From a virus: a stretch of DNA of 35,442 bases. Under the pieces are notes generated by a model that had not been told where the DNA came from, made no database searches, and saw only the letters and a list, made by a program, of their open reading frames with translations. A program made the translations under genes and the position numbers. The DNA lies in IMG/VR virus record IMGVR_UViG_3300008266_000220, positions 1 to 35,442 of that record. One strand, written 5' to 3'. This document shows, piece after piece, positions 1 through 6,090 of the stretch (positions are counted from its first letter, which is position 1; each line of letters opens with the position of its first letter).

Positions 1-114
1 AAAAGAAGAACTCTTGGTCGAGAACGCCATCTTAAAGAACAACGACCATCTCAGAGCTGTCCTCAAAGAAGAACTAGCACCATTTACTAAGGTTATTAAA
101 GACCTAGATCAGAG
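1..114. repeat. Terminal direct repeat, left copy
   Basis: These 114 bases recur exactly at 35329-35442. The repeat lies inside one open reading frame that becomes complete only when the two ends are joined, so the contig is a closed circle of 35,328 bp or a circularly permuted phage genome. The short length and the position inside a gene fit an assembler overlap better than a true packaged terminal repeat. Confidence 0.97.
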
Positions 115-268
115 ATTACATGTAGTAGAAAGAGAGGTAGACGAAATCAAAGACACAGTAGCACCATTTTCAGCAATCAAAAGGAAGATATATTTTGCAA
201 TTATATTTGTTAGCCTAACAGTAGGTTTAGCTGGTAGCAGAATAAGTGAAATGATAGGAGGTAAATAA
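1..268 (+). CDS. XhlA/holin-like small membrane protein, 3' part of a gene split by the contig ends
   Basis: The 5' end is at 35309 (ATG), and joining the ends gives a 95-residue protein starting MPRAAKSKEE. Residues 10-60 are charged and heptad-like (coiled coil); residues about 69-86 form one hydrophobic membrane span, followed by a short glycine/lysine tail. A coiled coil followed by a single C-terminal membrane helix is the layout of XhlA-type proteins, which act with holins and lysins in the membrane. The stop overlaps the endolysin start (TAATG), so the two are translationally coupled, which supports a lysis role. The holin function is inferred from layout and neighbour, with no sequence motif to prove it. 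A TTG at position 14 would give an 84-residue product but is an internal Leu codon of the full gene. Confidence 0.7.
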   Translation, partial: KEELLVENAILKNNDHLRAVLKEELAPFTKVIKDLDQRLHVVEREVDEIKDTVAPFSAIKRKIYFAIIFVSLTVGLAGSRISEMIGGK

Positions 269-1113
269 TGTCAGCGATGTTAAACCAATCTCAAACCTAC
301 TTGGGTCAATCTTGGATAGGCACCAATGATTACGATAAAGGCCAATGTGTAGGGCTTTATAACAAAGTTGTTTTAGATGTTACCGGGCTTCTTTATCCTC
401 TACAAGGGGCACAAGGTGCGAAGGATTTAATTACCTGCAAGAACACTCGGCCTGACTTATTCCAGCAGATTAAGAACAATCCTAATGACCCTAACCAACT
501 TCCACAAATAGGTGACTGGATAGTCTGGGGTTCAACATGGGGTGGCGGCTATGGGCATGTAGCCTGTGCCAAAACAGTTAGCAAGTCTAGCTTTACTTCT
601 ATTGAACAAAACTATGTCCCAAATAAAGTAACTGAACAGTGGCACGATTGGAACGGTGTTATTGGATGGGTTAGATACACTCCTCCAGCACCCGCACCAG
701 TAGATCCATGTGCTGATGTTAAGGCTCAACTAAACGCAGCTAACCAGCAGATAAGCACGCTTAATGGTCAATTAACTGCACTCACCAATGAAAACAACAG
801 CTTGAAGCTACAACTTACACAAAAGCAAACCGAACTAGACGCAGCAATAGCACAAGTAACTACGCTCTCTAACGCAAATACAGCCCTTTCTGAGCAGGTT
901 TTAAGCCAAGAAGCTACAATCAACCAACTCAACAACGAAATCGCTAATAAGCAGGTAGAAATAGCTCAGTTAAATTCTCAAATAGAAGCACTCAATGCCG
1001 AGATTGAGAAGCTAAAAAAAGAATTAGAACACTGTGGCATGAACATAACAATTAACTTGAATTTTATCGGGATAGTGTTATGGTGGTTAATAGGAAAAGT
1101 GGGTAAGAAATGA
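268..1113 (+). CDS. CHAP-domain endolysin with coiled coil and C-terminal hydrophobic tail
   Basis: This 281-residue protein is a likely cell-wall hydrolase (peptidoglycan amidase or endopeptidase). The N-terminal 140 residues look like a CHAP domain: nucleophile Cys in GQCVGLYN (C27), His in GYGHVA (H97), and the polar residue in IEQNY (E113/N115). A proline-rich linker (about 137-146) leads into a long coiled coil (about 145-255) of N/Q/E/L repeats, then a hydrophobic segment (about 258-276) ending in lysines. There is no N-terminal signal peptide. Most lysins end in a wall-binding domain, so a coiled coil with a membrane-like tail is unusual. It starts on the ATG that overlaps the stop of the holin-like gene and ends in ATGA with the next small gene. 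Confidence 0.82.
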   Translation: MSAMLNQSQTYLGQSWIGTNDYDKGQCVGLYNKVVLDVTGLLYPLQGAQGAKDLITCKNTRPDLFQQIKNNPNDPNQLPQIGDWIVWGSTWGGGYGHVACAKTVSKSSFTSIEQNYVPNKVTEQWHDWNGVIGWVRYTPPAPAPVDPCADVKAQLNAANQQISTLNGQLTALTNENNSLKLQLTQKQTELDAAIAQVTTLSNANTALSEQVLSQEATINQLNNEIANKQVEIAQLNSQIEALNAEIEKLKKELEHCGMNITINLNFIGIVLWWLIGKVGKK

Positions 1114-1265
1114 AAGCTATCTGGGACAAAAAACGACCAAAGTCATTAGGCAAACCTAAGAAGCTAACTTCTGCTAAGAAAGCCAAAGCAAAGGCTATGG
1201 CTAAGAAAGCTGGCAGACCCTACCCTAATCTTGTAGACAACATGAGAGCAGCTAGGAAGAAGTAA
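1110..1265 (+). CDS. Tiny lysine-rich basic protein (51 aa)
   Basis: A 51-residue product, MKAIWDKKRP to MRAARKK, very rich in Lys, Ala and Arg, with the phrase AGRPYPNLVDNMRAA near the C terminus. It starts on the ATGA that overlaps the endolysin stop and ends on TAATG with the next gene, so it sits in a chain of coupled genes and is very unlikely to be a chance frame. The charge suggests nucleic-acid binding, but no family function is known to me. Confidence 0.75.
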   Translation: MKAIWDKKRPKSLGKPKKLTSAKKAKAKAMAKKAGRPYPNLVDNMRAARKK

Positions 1266-1414
1266 TGGCTAAGTCTTCTAAACACTATCTACCAAACGGC
1301 AAGTTATACACTGGTGCAACACACAAAATGGGTGGCAAGATACATTCAGGAGCTACTCACACAGCATCAAGCAAGGTATTAACTCACACTAAACCAAAGG
1401 CTAAGAAGAAATGA
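1265..1414 (+). CDS. Tiny basic Gly/His/Lys-rich protein (49 aa)
   Basis: A 49-residue product beginning MAKSSKHYLPNGKLYTGATH, with GATH repeated (GATHKMGGKIHSGATHTASS) and a lysine-rich end. Start and stop overlap both neighbours (TAATG before, ATGA after). It resembles short basic proteins found near lysis genes of other phages, but I cannot assign a function. The repeated GATH with regularly placed His could suit metal or nucleic-acid binding; this is speculation. Confidence 0.72.
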   Translation: MAKSSKHYLPNGKLYTGATHKMGGKIHSGATHTASSKVLTHTKPKAKKK

Positions 1415-1680
1415 TTCAGCGTGGCAAAGAAAAATTCACAGGTTATAATAAGCCTAAAAGGACTCCAAGCCACCCTACTAAATCACATGCTGTACTTGCA
1501 AAGAGTGGAGACCAAGTGAAGCTAATCAGGTTCGGTCAGCAAGGCGTGAAAGGAGCCGGTGCTAACCCCAAGACAGCAACACAAAAAGCTCGCCAAAAGT
1601 CGTTCAAAGCACGACACGCACAAAATATATCAAAGGGTAAAATGAGTGCCGCTTATTGGGCAGATAAGGTTAAATGGTGA
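1411..1680 (+). CDS. Conserved small basic phage protein (89 aa)
   Basis: An 89-residue basic protein with a recognisable conserved core: KSHAVLAKSGDQVKLIRFGQQGVKGAG, then a K/A/R-rich stretch and the ending SAAYWADKVKW. Proteins with this core recur in many tailed phages as uncharacterised products. The first half may form a small beta structure and the second half a basic helix. It is coupled by ATGA to the gene before and by a GTG overlap to the gene after. Function unknown; nucleic-acid or virion association is a guess from charge. Confidence 0.75.
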   Translation: MIQRGKEKFTGYNKPKRTPSHPTKSHAVLAKSGDQVKLIRFGQQGVKGAGANPKTATQKARQKSFKARHAQNISKGKMSAAYWADKVKW

Positions 1681-1796
1681 AAAAGTTTTTGAATATAGCA
1701 TATAAGGTCTATATGACCATTACTTATACAGCGATTGCTGCCAGTCTATCTTACATCGCAATATGGCTTTATAAGGCAACAAACTGGAGTCTTTAA
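1677..1796 (+). CDS. Small single-span membrane protein (39 aa)
   Basis: A GTG-started 39-residue frame overlapping the stop of the preceding gene (GTGA). The product is MKKFLNIAYKVY followed by a hydrophobic segment (about residues 13-32) with aromatic residues at its edge, so it is predicted to be a one-span membrane peptide with a basic N terminus. Its place in the lysis block makes a role in membrane permeabilisation possible (small holin, antiholin or spanin-like helper), but nothing in the sequence decides this. Confidence 0.55.
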   Translation: MKKFLNIAYKVYMTITYTAIAASLSYIAIWLYKATNWSL

Positions 1797-1830
1797 TGTG
1801 ATTCCAGCAATATTAAATAAAAGGAGGATT

Positions 1831-2016
1831 ATGAAAAATCTACCTAAAAAACTATGGGCAAAACTAAATGGTCGCAAGACTTTAATCGGTTTGTTCGTAG
1901 CAGTAATATACTCTGGTCTAGTAGCACAAGGTGTTATCAGCAGAGACGAAACAGTCGAATGGGTAATTATGGCTGTTACAGGCGTAGGCGTAGGGCACAA
2001 AATAGTTAAGAGCTGA
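1831..2016 (+). CDS. Holin-like small membrane protein (61 aa)
   Basis: The start ATG is set by a strong AAGGAGG 4 nt upstream; an upstream in-frame extension to 1735 has no ribosome-binding site. The 61-residue product has a basic, amphipathic N terminus (MKNLPKKLWAKLNGRK), a hydrophobic span at about 17-36, a short acidic turn (SRDETVE) and a second weaker span at about 44-56 rich in Gly and Val, ending in lysine. Two short spans, a small size and the place among lysis genes make it the best holin candidate in the genome. No diagnostic motif is present. Confidence 0.6.
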   Translation: MKNLPKKLWAKLNGRKTLIGLFVAVIYSGLVAQGVISRDETVEWVIMAVTGVGVGHKIVKS

Positions 2017-2020
2017 TACC

Positions 2021-2293
2021 ATGGAAGACAGGCCGTGCAGTCCGTCGAAAGACTGCAAGCTATGGCCCGATTGTTTTATGGATATTCATCATATGTATTA
2101 TCCAAAGAGTTTATACAGAACCGACGCAGAGAAGTCGTTTCGGAACTTAGCTGGAAACATTATGAGGATTTGCCGAGCGTTGCACGACGATTTACACGCA
2201 AACGAACGACCTCCCGAAAAACCAAGTAGGGGGGTCATTTTTAATGCAATAAAGGAGGCACAAGGTGGGAACGGTAGACTGGACAAGCCCTGA
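2021..2293 (+). CDS. HNH-like zinc protein, short
   Basis: A 90-residue protein with a CSPSKDCKLWPDC cysteine cluster near the N terminus (residues about 6-18), then DIHHMYYP and, further on, ICRALHDDLHA. Paired cysteines, an HH pair after a hydrophobic strand, an Asn and a downstream C/H pair are the layout of a compact HNH (beta-beta-alpha metal) fold. Whether it cuts DNA is uncertain because the second zinc knuckle is incomplete. It overlaps the metallophosphoesterase gene by 29 nt and has no clear Shine-Dalgarno sequence. Confidence 0.55.
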   Translation: MEDRPCSPSKDCKLWPDCFMDIHHMYYPKSLYRTDAEKSFRNLAGNIMRICRALHDDLHANERPPEKPSRGVIFNAIKEAQGGNGRLDKP

Positions 2294-3581
2294 TAATTTA
2301 AAAAGGCTATTGACATTACCTGATGACGATTTGAGACAATATTATCATTGGCTCGATTGGGAGACATTATCACGGACTAGACGGAAATACAGGGCAAAAT
2401 TAAGAAAGGTTACAGGGATGGAACAAGAAAAGAATTATGAGAAAGAAGCAAGCGAGCTAGACAAATTAGCCCGTGTGTTCCAAGATGCCGGTATTAACAT
2501 TGAAGCTACTGATTTAGAGGGGGCCAGCCGTGCAGGCTTTCATGTGGGCTTTATACGCAACGCAGAAGGCGAGATTGAGTACACAAAGCCACTTCCTAAT
2601 GTCCAATTCGGAAAACGCAAGCAGAGGGCATTAGAAGACTTCATAAGCCAAGCCGACCCTATCAATATTAAACCTAGCAAAGCTAAGCCTAAGAAACGAG
2701 ATTACAGGCATCTAGTAGTGTTCGGAGACTCGCAAATCGAATACCGTAGCATTGGTGGGGAAATGGTGCCCATACACGACGAAAGAGCATTGGATGTAGT
2801 TAGGCAGGTCTGCAAAGAATTAAGCCCTGAGGTTATCGTGAACTTAGGCGATACTGTTGATCTAGCAGCACTTAGCAGATTCCAACCAGACAGCGACCAC
2901 TTTCGCCACTCACTTAACCCAGCGTTCAACCGAGTTCACCAGATGTATGCTCAACTTCGGGCAGAGAATCCACACGCCGAGATTCACGAAGTAGACTCAA
3001 ACCATAACACTCGTCTAGGTAAATTTATATTAAATAAGGTGCCTGAACTCTACGGGATTAAGCAAGCAGGTTCGCCAGACACAGCGTATCCAGCATTGAC
3101 TTATCCGTTCTTCGCAAACCTAGAAGCGGTAGATGTTAAGTGGCACTCAGGATATGGAGCAGCACAATATGTTTACGGGAACGAATATCAAGCACCTCCT
3201 ATTGTATTTAAGCACGGCGTTACTGTTGTCAGTAATGGTAGCACTGCGAACAAGGAATCAAAGGATAACCCGGAAACCCACATTGTTCGAGGACACGGGC
3301 ATAGAATGGAGAGCCATTATCGCACTACTCGTGCTGGTAGGTATCTTGCTTCTATTATGGTTGGTTGTACTTGTCGCATCGATGGCTTTGTACCGTCTTA
3401 TGGTTCGGCTGTAGATGACTTCGGTATACCAGTACCAAAGCAAGAGAACTGGCAACAGGGCATTTTAATTGTTACTGATTATATGAACGGTGAGTATAAC
3501 TTTGACCATGTTGCTATCAACAATGGCGTAGCACACTACCGTGGAAAAGAATTCGATGGAACGATACCAGTCGAGGGTTGA
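2265..3581 (+). CDS. Calcineurin-like metallophosphoesterase
   Basis: A 438-residue protein. The core (about 148-410) carries the metallophosphoesterase motifs in order: GDSQ (G154, D155), GDTVD (G195, D196), SNHN (N246, H247) in place of GNHE, a KHG motif, and GHGH (H344, H346). These residues bind a two-metal centre that hydrolyses phosphoesters, phosphodiesters or nucleotides; the substrate cannot be read from sequence. The N-terminal 145 residues are charged and helical and may bind DNA or a partner. The GTG start is chosen because AAAGGAGG lies 6 nt upstream. Possible roles are nucleic-acid processing or breakdown of a host signalling nucleotide. Confidence 0.85.
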   Translation: MGTVDWTSPDNLKRLLTLPDDDLRQYYHWLDWETLSRTRRKYRAKLRKVTGMEQEKNYEKEASELDKLARVFQDAGINIEATDLEGASRAGFHVGFIRNAEGEIEYTKPLPNVQFGKRKQRALEDFISQADPINIKPSKAKPKKRDYRHLVVFGDSQIEYRSIGGEMVPIHDERALDVVRQVCKELSPEVIVNLGDTVDLAALSRFQPDSDHFRHSLNPAFNRVHQMYAQLRAENPHAEIHEVDSNHNTRLGKFILNKVPELYGIKQAGSPDTAYPALTYPFFANLEAVDVKWHSGYGAAQYVYGNEYQAPPIVFKHGVTVVSNGSTANKESKDNPETHIVRGHGHRMESHYRTTRAGRYLASIMVGCTCRIDGFVPSYGSAVDDFGIPVPKQENWQQGILIVTDYMNGEYNFDHVAINNGVAHYRGKEFDGTIPVEG

Positions 3582-3921
3582 ACGGAGAGTCAGGCACTGG
3601 CAAACCGTTATGGACTTGGGGTTTGTTAGCATCTACAATTACTTTTCAGACGAAGAGTCCAAAAACATTGCAGAAGTAGTTACTAACTGGGAATACCGAG
3701 AAGCTGCCATAGTTTGGTACAACAAACAGATTAGAACTATGACACAGGAAGAAATAGACGAAGCAGCAATCCACGAGTTAGGACACATCATAGTGGCACC
3801 AATGAGTGATTACTTACCAAACAAGCATTACAAGCTAGAAGAATTCGCAGTTAGTTCGATAACAAAAGCAGTAATAGGAGTACATAATGAGAAAATTCGC
3901 AACAGGAGCAACAAGAGATAG
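3556..3921 (+). CDS. Minimal HExxH zinc metallopeptidase-like protein
   Basis: A 121-residue protein with the zinc motif HELGH (H73, E74, H77) in the context EAAIHELGHIIVAP, and a later EEF (E95/E96) that could supply the third ligand as in gluzincins. The domain is near the smallest size known for a zincin. It could be a peptidase processing a virion or host protein, or a relative of the ImmA/IrrE type; no DNA-binding domain is present. The start is uncertain: ATG 3556 is used, GTG 3541 would add five residues and ATG 3610 would shorten it. It overlaps both neighbours (26 and 35 nt), as expected in a compact operon. Confidence 0.6.
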   Translation: MERYQSRVERRVRHWQTVMDLGFVSIYNYFSDEESKNIAEVVTNWEYREAAIVWYNKQIRTMTQEEIDEAAIHELGHIIVAPMSDYLPNKHYKLEEFAVSSITKAVIGVHNEKIRNRSNKR

Positions 3922-4213
3922 CGACAAAGACAAATTAGACTTTGAAGGTTTCTTGAGTCCAATAGTTATAGAAGAGTTCGCTAAGTATATGCACCAAAAT
4001 CGTATACAAGCTGATGGTAATTTACGTGATGCAGATAACTGGCAAAAGGGTATACCAGTAGACGCTTATATGAAAAGTATGTGGCGACATTTTTTTGCTG
4101 TCTGGAAACATCACCGAGAGGGCAAAGATAACATAGAAGATTTATGTGCTTTGCTATTTAATGTTCAGGGGATGATGTTGGAAAAATTAAACAAACGCCA
4201 GTTAGACAAATAA
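3887..4213 (+). CDS. dATP/dGTP pyrophosphohydrolase-like protein (MazZ/DUF5664 type)
   Basis: A 108-residue protein whose opening RKFATGATRD, followed by KLDFEGFLSP, the central DADNWQKGIP and ALLFNVQG near the end, match my memory of the phage family once called DUF5664 and later tied to MazG-like (d)GTP/dATP pyrophosphohydrolases. Such enzymes convert a dNTP to dNMP plus pyrophosphate. In some cyanophages the relative MazZ supplies dGMP for the 2-aminoadenine pathway, but no PurZ is encoded here, so ordinary pool control is more likely. It starts at an ATG behind AGGAG and overlaps the metallopeptidase gene by 35 nt. Assignment is from motif memory. Confidence 0.6.
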   Translation: MRKFATGATRDSDKDKLDFEGFLSPIVIEEFAKYMHQNRIQADGNLRDADNWQKGIPVDAYMKSMWRHFFAVWKHHREGKDNIEDLCALLFNVQGMMLEKLNKRQLDK

Positions 4214-4237
4214 TTGGAAAAATAATATAATGTTTTA
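4203..4237 (+). promoter_or_regulatory. Promoter for a leaderless mRNA (endonuclease VII gene)
   Basis: A -35-like TAGACA (4203-4208), a 17-nt spacer and a perfect -10 TATAAT (4226-4231) are followed by only 6 nt before the ATG at 4238. Transcription should therefore begin at or next to the A of the start codon. No Shine-Dalgarno sequence is present, which agrees with leaderless translation, common in Actinobacteria. Confidence 0.7.
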
Positions 4238-4828
4238 ATGACAGACATTGTTAATTACAATAACTATAAAAAACCAGATTGCCACCCTGATAAAAAACAC
4301 GCTGGAAGAGGTTTGTGCTATGAATGTTACACGGCTCAATACCCTAAGGTAAAAAGAGCAACATGCCATACTGAAAGAGTGGCTCACGCTAAAACTTTGT
4401 GCAGGTCATGCTATGACAGGGAACTTAAAATAAAAAACCCTGAATATGCTAAAAAACAACGAGATAACCATAACAAATGGGTTCAAAATAACATTGATAA
4501 ATACAAAAGTAGCCGAGCAAAATATGTTCGTATGCCAGATAACAAATTAAAAAAACTTATATGGGAAAGAGAACGCACCTTATTGTCATTTGGTATTACT
4601 ATTGATGAGGAGCAAAAGATATTAAAACAACAAAATAATAATTGTGCTATATGCAATTTACCGCCTAATCGTATGTATTTAGATATAGACCACGACCATA
4701 ATACTGGCAAATTTCGTGGGTTTTTATGTGGCAAATGTAATAAAGGATTAGGTATGTTGGGCGATAATATACAAGGATTGGAAAAAGCGTTACAATATCT
4801 TAAGAAACACTACAAGGAAACTCAATGA
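4238..4828 (+). CDS. Recombination endonuclease VII family HNH nuclease with N-terminal zinc knuckles
   Basis: A 196-residue protein. The C-terminal half is an endonuclease VII domain: CAIC (C136, C139), the catalytic stretch DIDHDHNTG (D151, H152, H154, N155), then CGKC (C164, C167) completing the zinc site, followed by KGLGMLGDN. T4 endonuclease VII resolves branched DNA and Holliday junctions before packaging. The N-terminal 60 residues carry two similar Cys/His units (C15, H21, C27, C30 and C43, H50, C55, C58), probably tandem zinc knuckles. The gene is more AT-rich than its neighbours, which suggests separate acquisition. It has its own promoter giving a leaderless mRNA and is coupled by ATGA to the next gene. 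Confidence 0.85.
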   Translation: MTDIVNYNNYKKPDCHPDKKHAGRGLCYECYTAQYPKVKRATCHTERVAHAKTLCRSCYDRELKIKNPEYAKKQRDNHNKWVQNNIDKYKSSRAKYVRMPDNKLKKLIWERERTLLSFGITIDEEQKILKQQNNNCAICNLPPNRMYLDIDHDHNTGKFRGFLCGKCNKGLGMLGDNIQGLEKALQYLKKHYKETQ

Positions 4829-5085
4829 AAGAGAAACAGACCCCCAACCCAGACTATTCTATTGATGAAGAATCAGTGCTTATTAACACTGTAGTTAACC
4901 AAGTCCAGGCTGAGATTGGTAGGGATATTATGATTGACCCGAAGATGTCAGTTAGCGAAATTAAATCACAAGCTACTAGGCGTTTCATAGACTTAGTAGA
5001 GAAAGGGTTGTTATCGGAACAAGAAGCCAACAAGTGCTATAGAAGGTTCGCACGCATGGTTGATTGGTACTATAACGCAGAATAG
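4825..5085 (+). CDS. Hypothetical small acidic protein (86 aa)
   Basis: An 86-residue, mainly helical, acidic protein (MKEKQTPNPDYSIDEES onward) without Cys pairs, membrane span or catalytic motif that I recognise. The start overlaps the endonuclease VII stop (ATGA), so it is translated with that nuclease. A small helical partner of the nuclease or a regulatory protein is possible; function unknown. Confidence 0.65.
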   Translation: MKEKQTPNPDYSIDEESVLINTVVNQVQAEIGRDIMIDPKMSVSEIKSQATRRFIDLVEKGLLSEQEANKCYRRFARMVDWYYNAE

Positions 5086-5086
5086 T

Positions 5087-5401
5087 ATGAAAGAGTTTGA
5101 TATACGCAAAGACAAACTAACACCAATAAGTATTTTTGATGGTGAAGAACACCACGAGTTTATGGTTAACGCTCGATATGACCGAATAGATCACTACGCA
5201 CCTCTTGGAGTGTGGATTCTTAAAATAATGGACGATGAGAGTGGCATGATAGAGGGTATTTGTTCAGAAGAATATGCCCGGAACATAGCAAAGGTTGCGT
5301 TACTCCCAATAGTAGAACGAGAATTTATATACGAAACAGAGCATGAAATGTATTTAGATGCTATGGGCCAAAGACTTGACGATATATTTAACAAAGAATA
5401 G
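5087..5401 (+). CDS. Hypothetical protein (104 aa)
   Basis: A 104-residue alpha/beta protein beginning MKEFDIRKDKLTPISIFDGEE; no motif is recognised. The start is set at the ATG one base after the upstream stop, because the longer TTG start at 5060 would overlap the preceding gene without a ribosome-binding site. It is the last gene before the 940-bp non-coding region. A promoter for the small RNA (5376-5404) lies inside its 3' end. Confidence 0.6.
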   Translation: MKEFDIRKDKLTPISIFDGEEHHEFMVNARYDRIDHYAPLGVWILKIMDDESGMIEGICSEEYARNIAKVALLPIVEREFIYETEHEMYLDAMGQRLDDIFNKE

Positions 5402-5404
5402 TAT
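5376..5404 (+). promoter_or_regulatory. Putative promoter of the pseudoknot small RNA
   Basis: TTGACG (5376-5381), a 17-nt spacer and TAGTAT (5399-5404). The same -10 sequence with the same spacing after TTGACA is found at 7938-7966. The predicted start near 5411 coincides with the first hairpin of the small RNA. It overlaps the end of the upstream gene. Confidence 0.5.
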
Positions 5405-5410
5405 ACAATT

Positions 5411-5504
5411 TGGCAACGGTGCCAGGCTAACCCGTACTTGAGCCTAGAATCGTTACGGGCAAAGACCACCCTAGAATAGTTAGTGCTAGTTTGGGTGGTT
5501 TTTT
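5411..5504 (+). ncRNA. Candidate phage small RNA with H-type pseudoknot and intrinsic terminator
   Basis: About 94 nt form a complete unit. Hairpin 1 is TGGCA/TGCCA (5411-5415 with 5420-5424) closed by the loop ACGG. GGCT (5425-5428) can pair with AGCC (5441-5444), while CCCGTA (5431-5436) pairs with TACGGG (5454-5459); the two stems interleave as an H-type pseudoknot. A terminator stem with a T run follows. A promoter-like pair is correctly placed upstream and no reading frame covers the unit. I do not recognise a known riboswitch or small-RNA family. It could act on host or phage mRNA or bind a protein. Confidence 0.5.
5465..5504 (+). terminator. Intrinsic terminator
   Basis: ACCACCC (5465-5471) pairs with GGGTGGT (5493-5499), with an inner CTAG/CTAG extension, and is followed at once by a run of six T. 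It ends the small RNA and the operon that runs up to 5401. Confidence 0.85.
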
Positions 5505-5869
5505 GTTGACCATGTTTAATAGACCTGATTTTTTGCTACCCCCTAGGGTACAGGCTACCTTACATATTGCACTCTGAAAGCAGTTTATATTCATGCATTC
5601 AGAGCAGCTAAAGTGAGGTTGCCTAAATCTATCTCAAAGCTATTACCCTATTGATCTACAAATAAGTTACCCTCTCTTATTTGTTAATGTACACAGAATG
5701 TCTGCAATACAGAGGTCGTATAACCGCCATACGACTAGCGTTGTACCCTTGTGGCTGTCCGACTCCGACAGTGTGTATCATCTTGTTTTTGCCTCTTGCA
5801 AGGTTAATGAGTCCGATGATGGCTGGGTTCGCCTGCCTAGACTCTGGGGAACTACATCCCTGTATCTAA
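5505..5869 (+). other. Non-coding, hairpin-rich region
   Basis: No convincing gene on either strand; the short open frames here lack ribosome-binding sites and recognisable products. Several perfect or near-perfect stems are present: CTCTGAA/TTCAGAG (5572-5578 with 5598-5604), ACAAATAAG/CTTATTTGT (5658-5666 with 5676-5684, nine bp), GTCGTAT/ATACGAC (5715-5721 with 5729-5735) and CTGTC/GACAG (5755-5759 with 5767-5771). The triplet-rich string TACCCT/TACCCC recurs several times. This fits a large folded RNA, a replication origin with secondary structure, or both. Confidence 0.5.
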
Positions 5870-5935
5870 AGTATTTGTATTCTTGGATATAATACGAATA
5901 CTTAATTGGTATGATATAATGTACTTGGATATAAT
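5870..5935 (+). promoter_or_regulatory. Three -10 boxes with an inverted-repeat operator
   Basis: TATAAT occurs at 5888-5893, 5915-5920 (preceded by TGA, an extended -10) and 5930-5935. The string CTTGGATATAATAC is present twice, 42 bp apart. An inverted repeat, AGTATTTGTATT (5870-5881) against AATACGAATACT (5891-5902) with one mismatch, encloses the first -10 box, as expected for a repressor or activator site over a promoter. The downstream product would be the structured RNA at 5942-6090. Confidence 0.6.
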
Positions 5936-5941
5936 ACAACC

Positions 5942-6090
5942 CTAAAACGAAAGTCATGGGTCAGCCACCGGAAACGGTGGTTCTATAATTAAAAACTTCC
6001 ACGCTGGGTAGCTTAGAAACTACGGGTGGAAGCTAGATCTTGGTAAGCCTGACTGGCCGATATCTATACAGTGCCGGCGTTCAGGCTCAC
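5942..6090 (+). ncRNA. Candidate structured non-coding RNA (three hairpins)
   Basis: It begins about 7 nt after the last -10 box. Hairpin A: AGCCACCG/CGGTGGTT (5963-5970 with 5975-5982, one G-T pair) closed by a GAAA tetraloop. Hairpin B: CTTCCAC/GTGGAAG (5996-6002 with 6026-6032) with an inner GTAG/CTAC stem. Hairpin C: AGCCTGA/TCAGGCT (6046-6052 with 6081-6087), continued by CTGGC/GCCGG after a 3-nt bulge. No open frame of useful size or ribosome-binding site runs through it. No poly-T terminator follows, so the 3' end is unsure. I cannot place it in a known RNA family. Confidence 0.5.

Noticed and set aside
532-729. Minus-strand frames throughout the window
   Set aside because: They lie opposite well-supported plus-strand genes, have no ribosome-binding sites and give implausible proteins; they are shadows of the coding strand.
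3887-4213. Idea that the genome uses 2-aminoadenine (Z-DNA)
   Set aside because: No PurZ, DatZ or dedicated polymerase is visible; the MazZ-like protein alone is not sufficient.
5681-5892. Two overlapping plus-strand open frames of 62-64 codons in the non-coding region
   Set aside because: No ribosome-binding site, protein-like composition absent, and the DNA forms perfect hairpins (5715-5735, 5755-5771) better explained as structure.
5984-5989. Another TATAAT inside the hairpin RNA
   Set aside because: It lacks TG and -35 elements and lies directly after a stable hairpin, so it is more probably a linker in the RNA.
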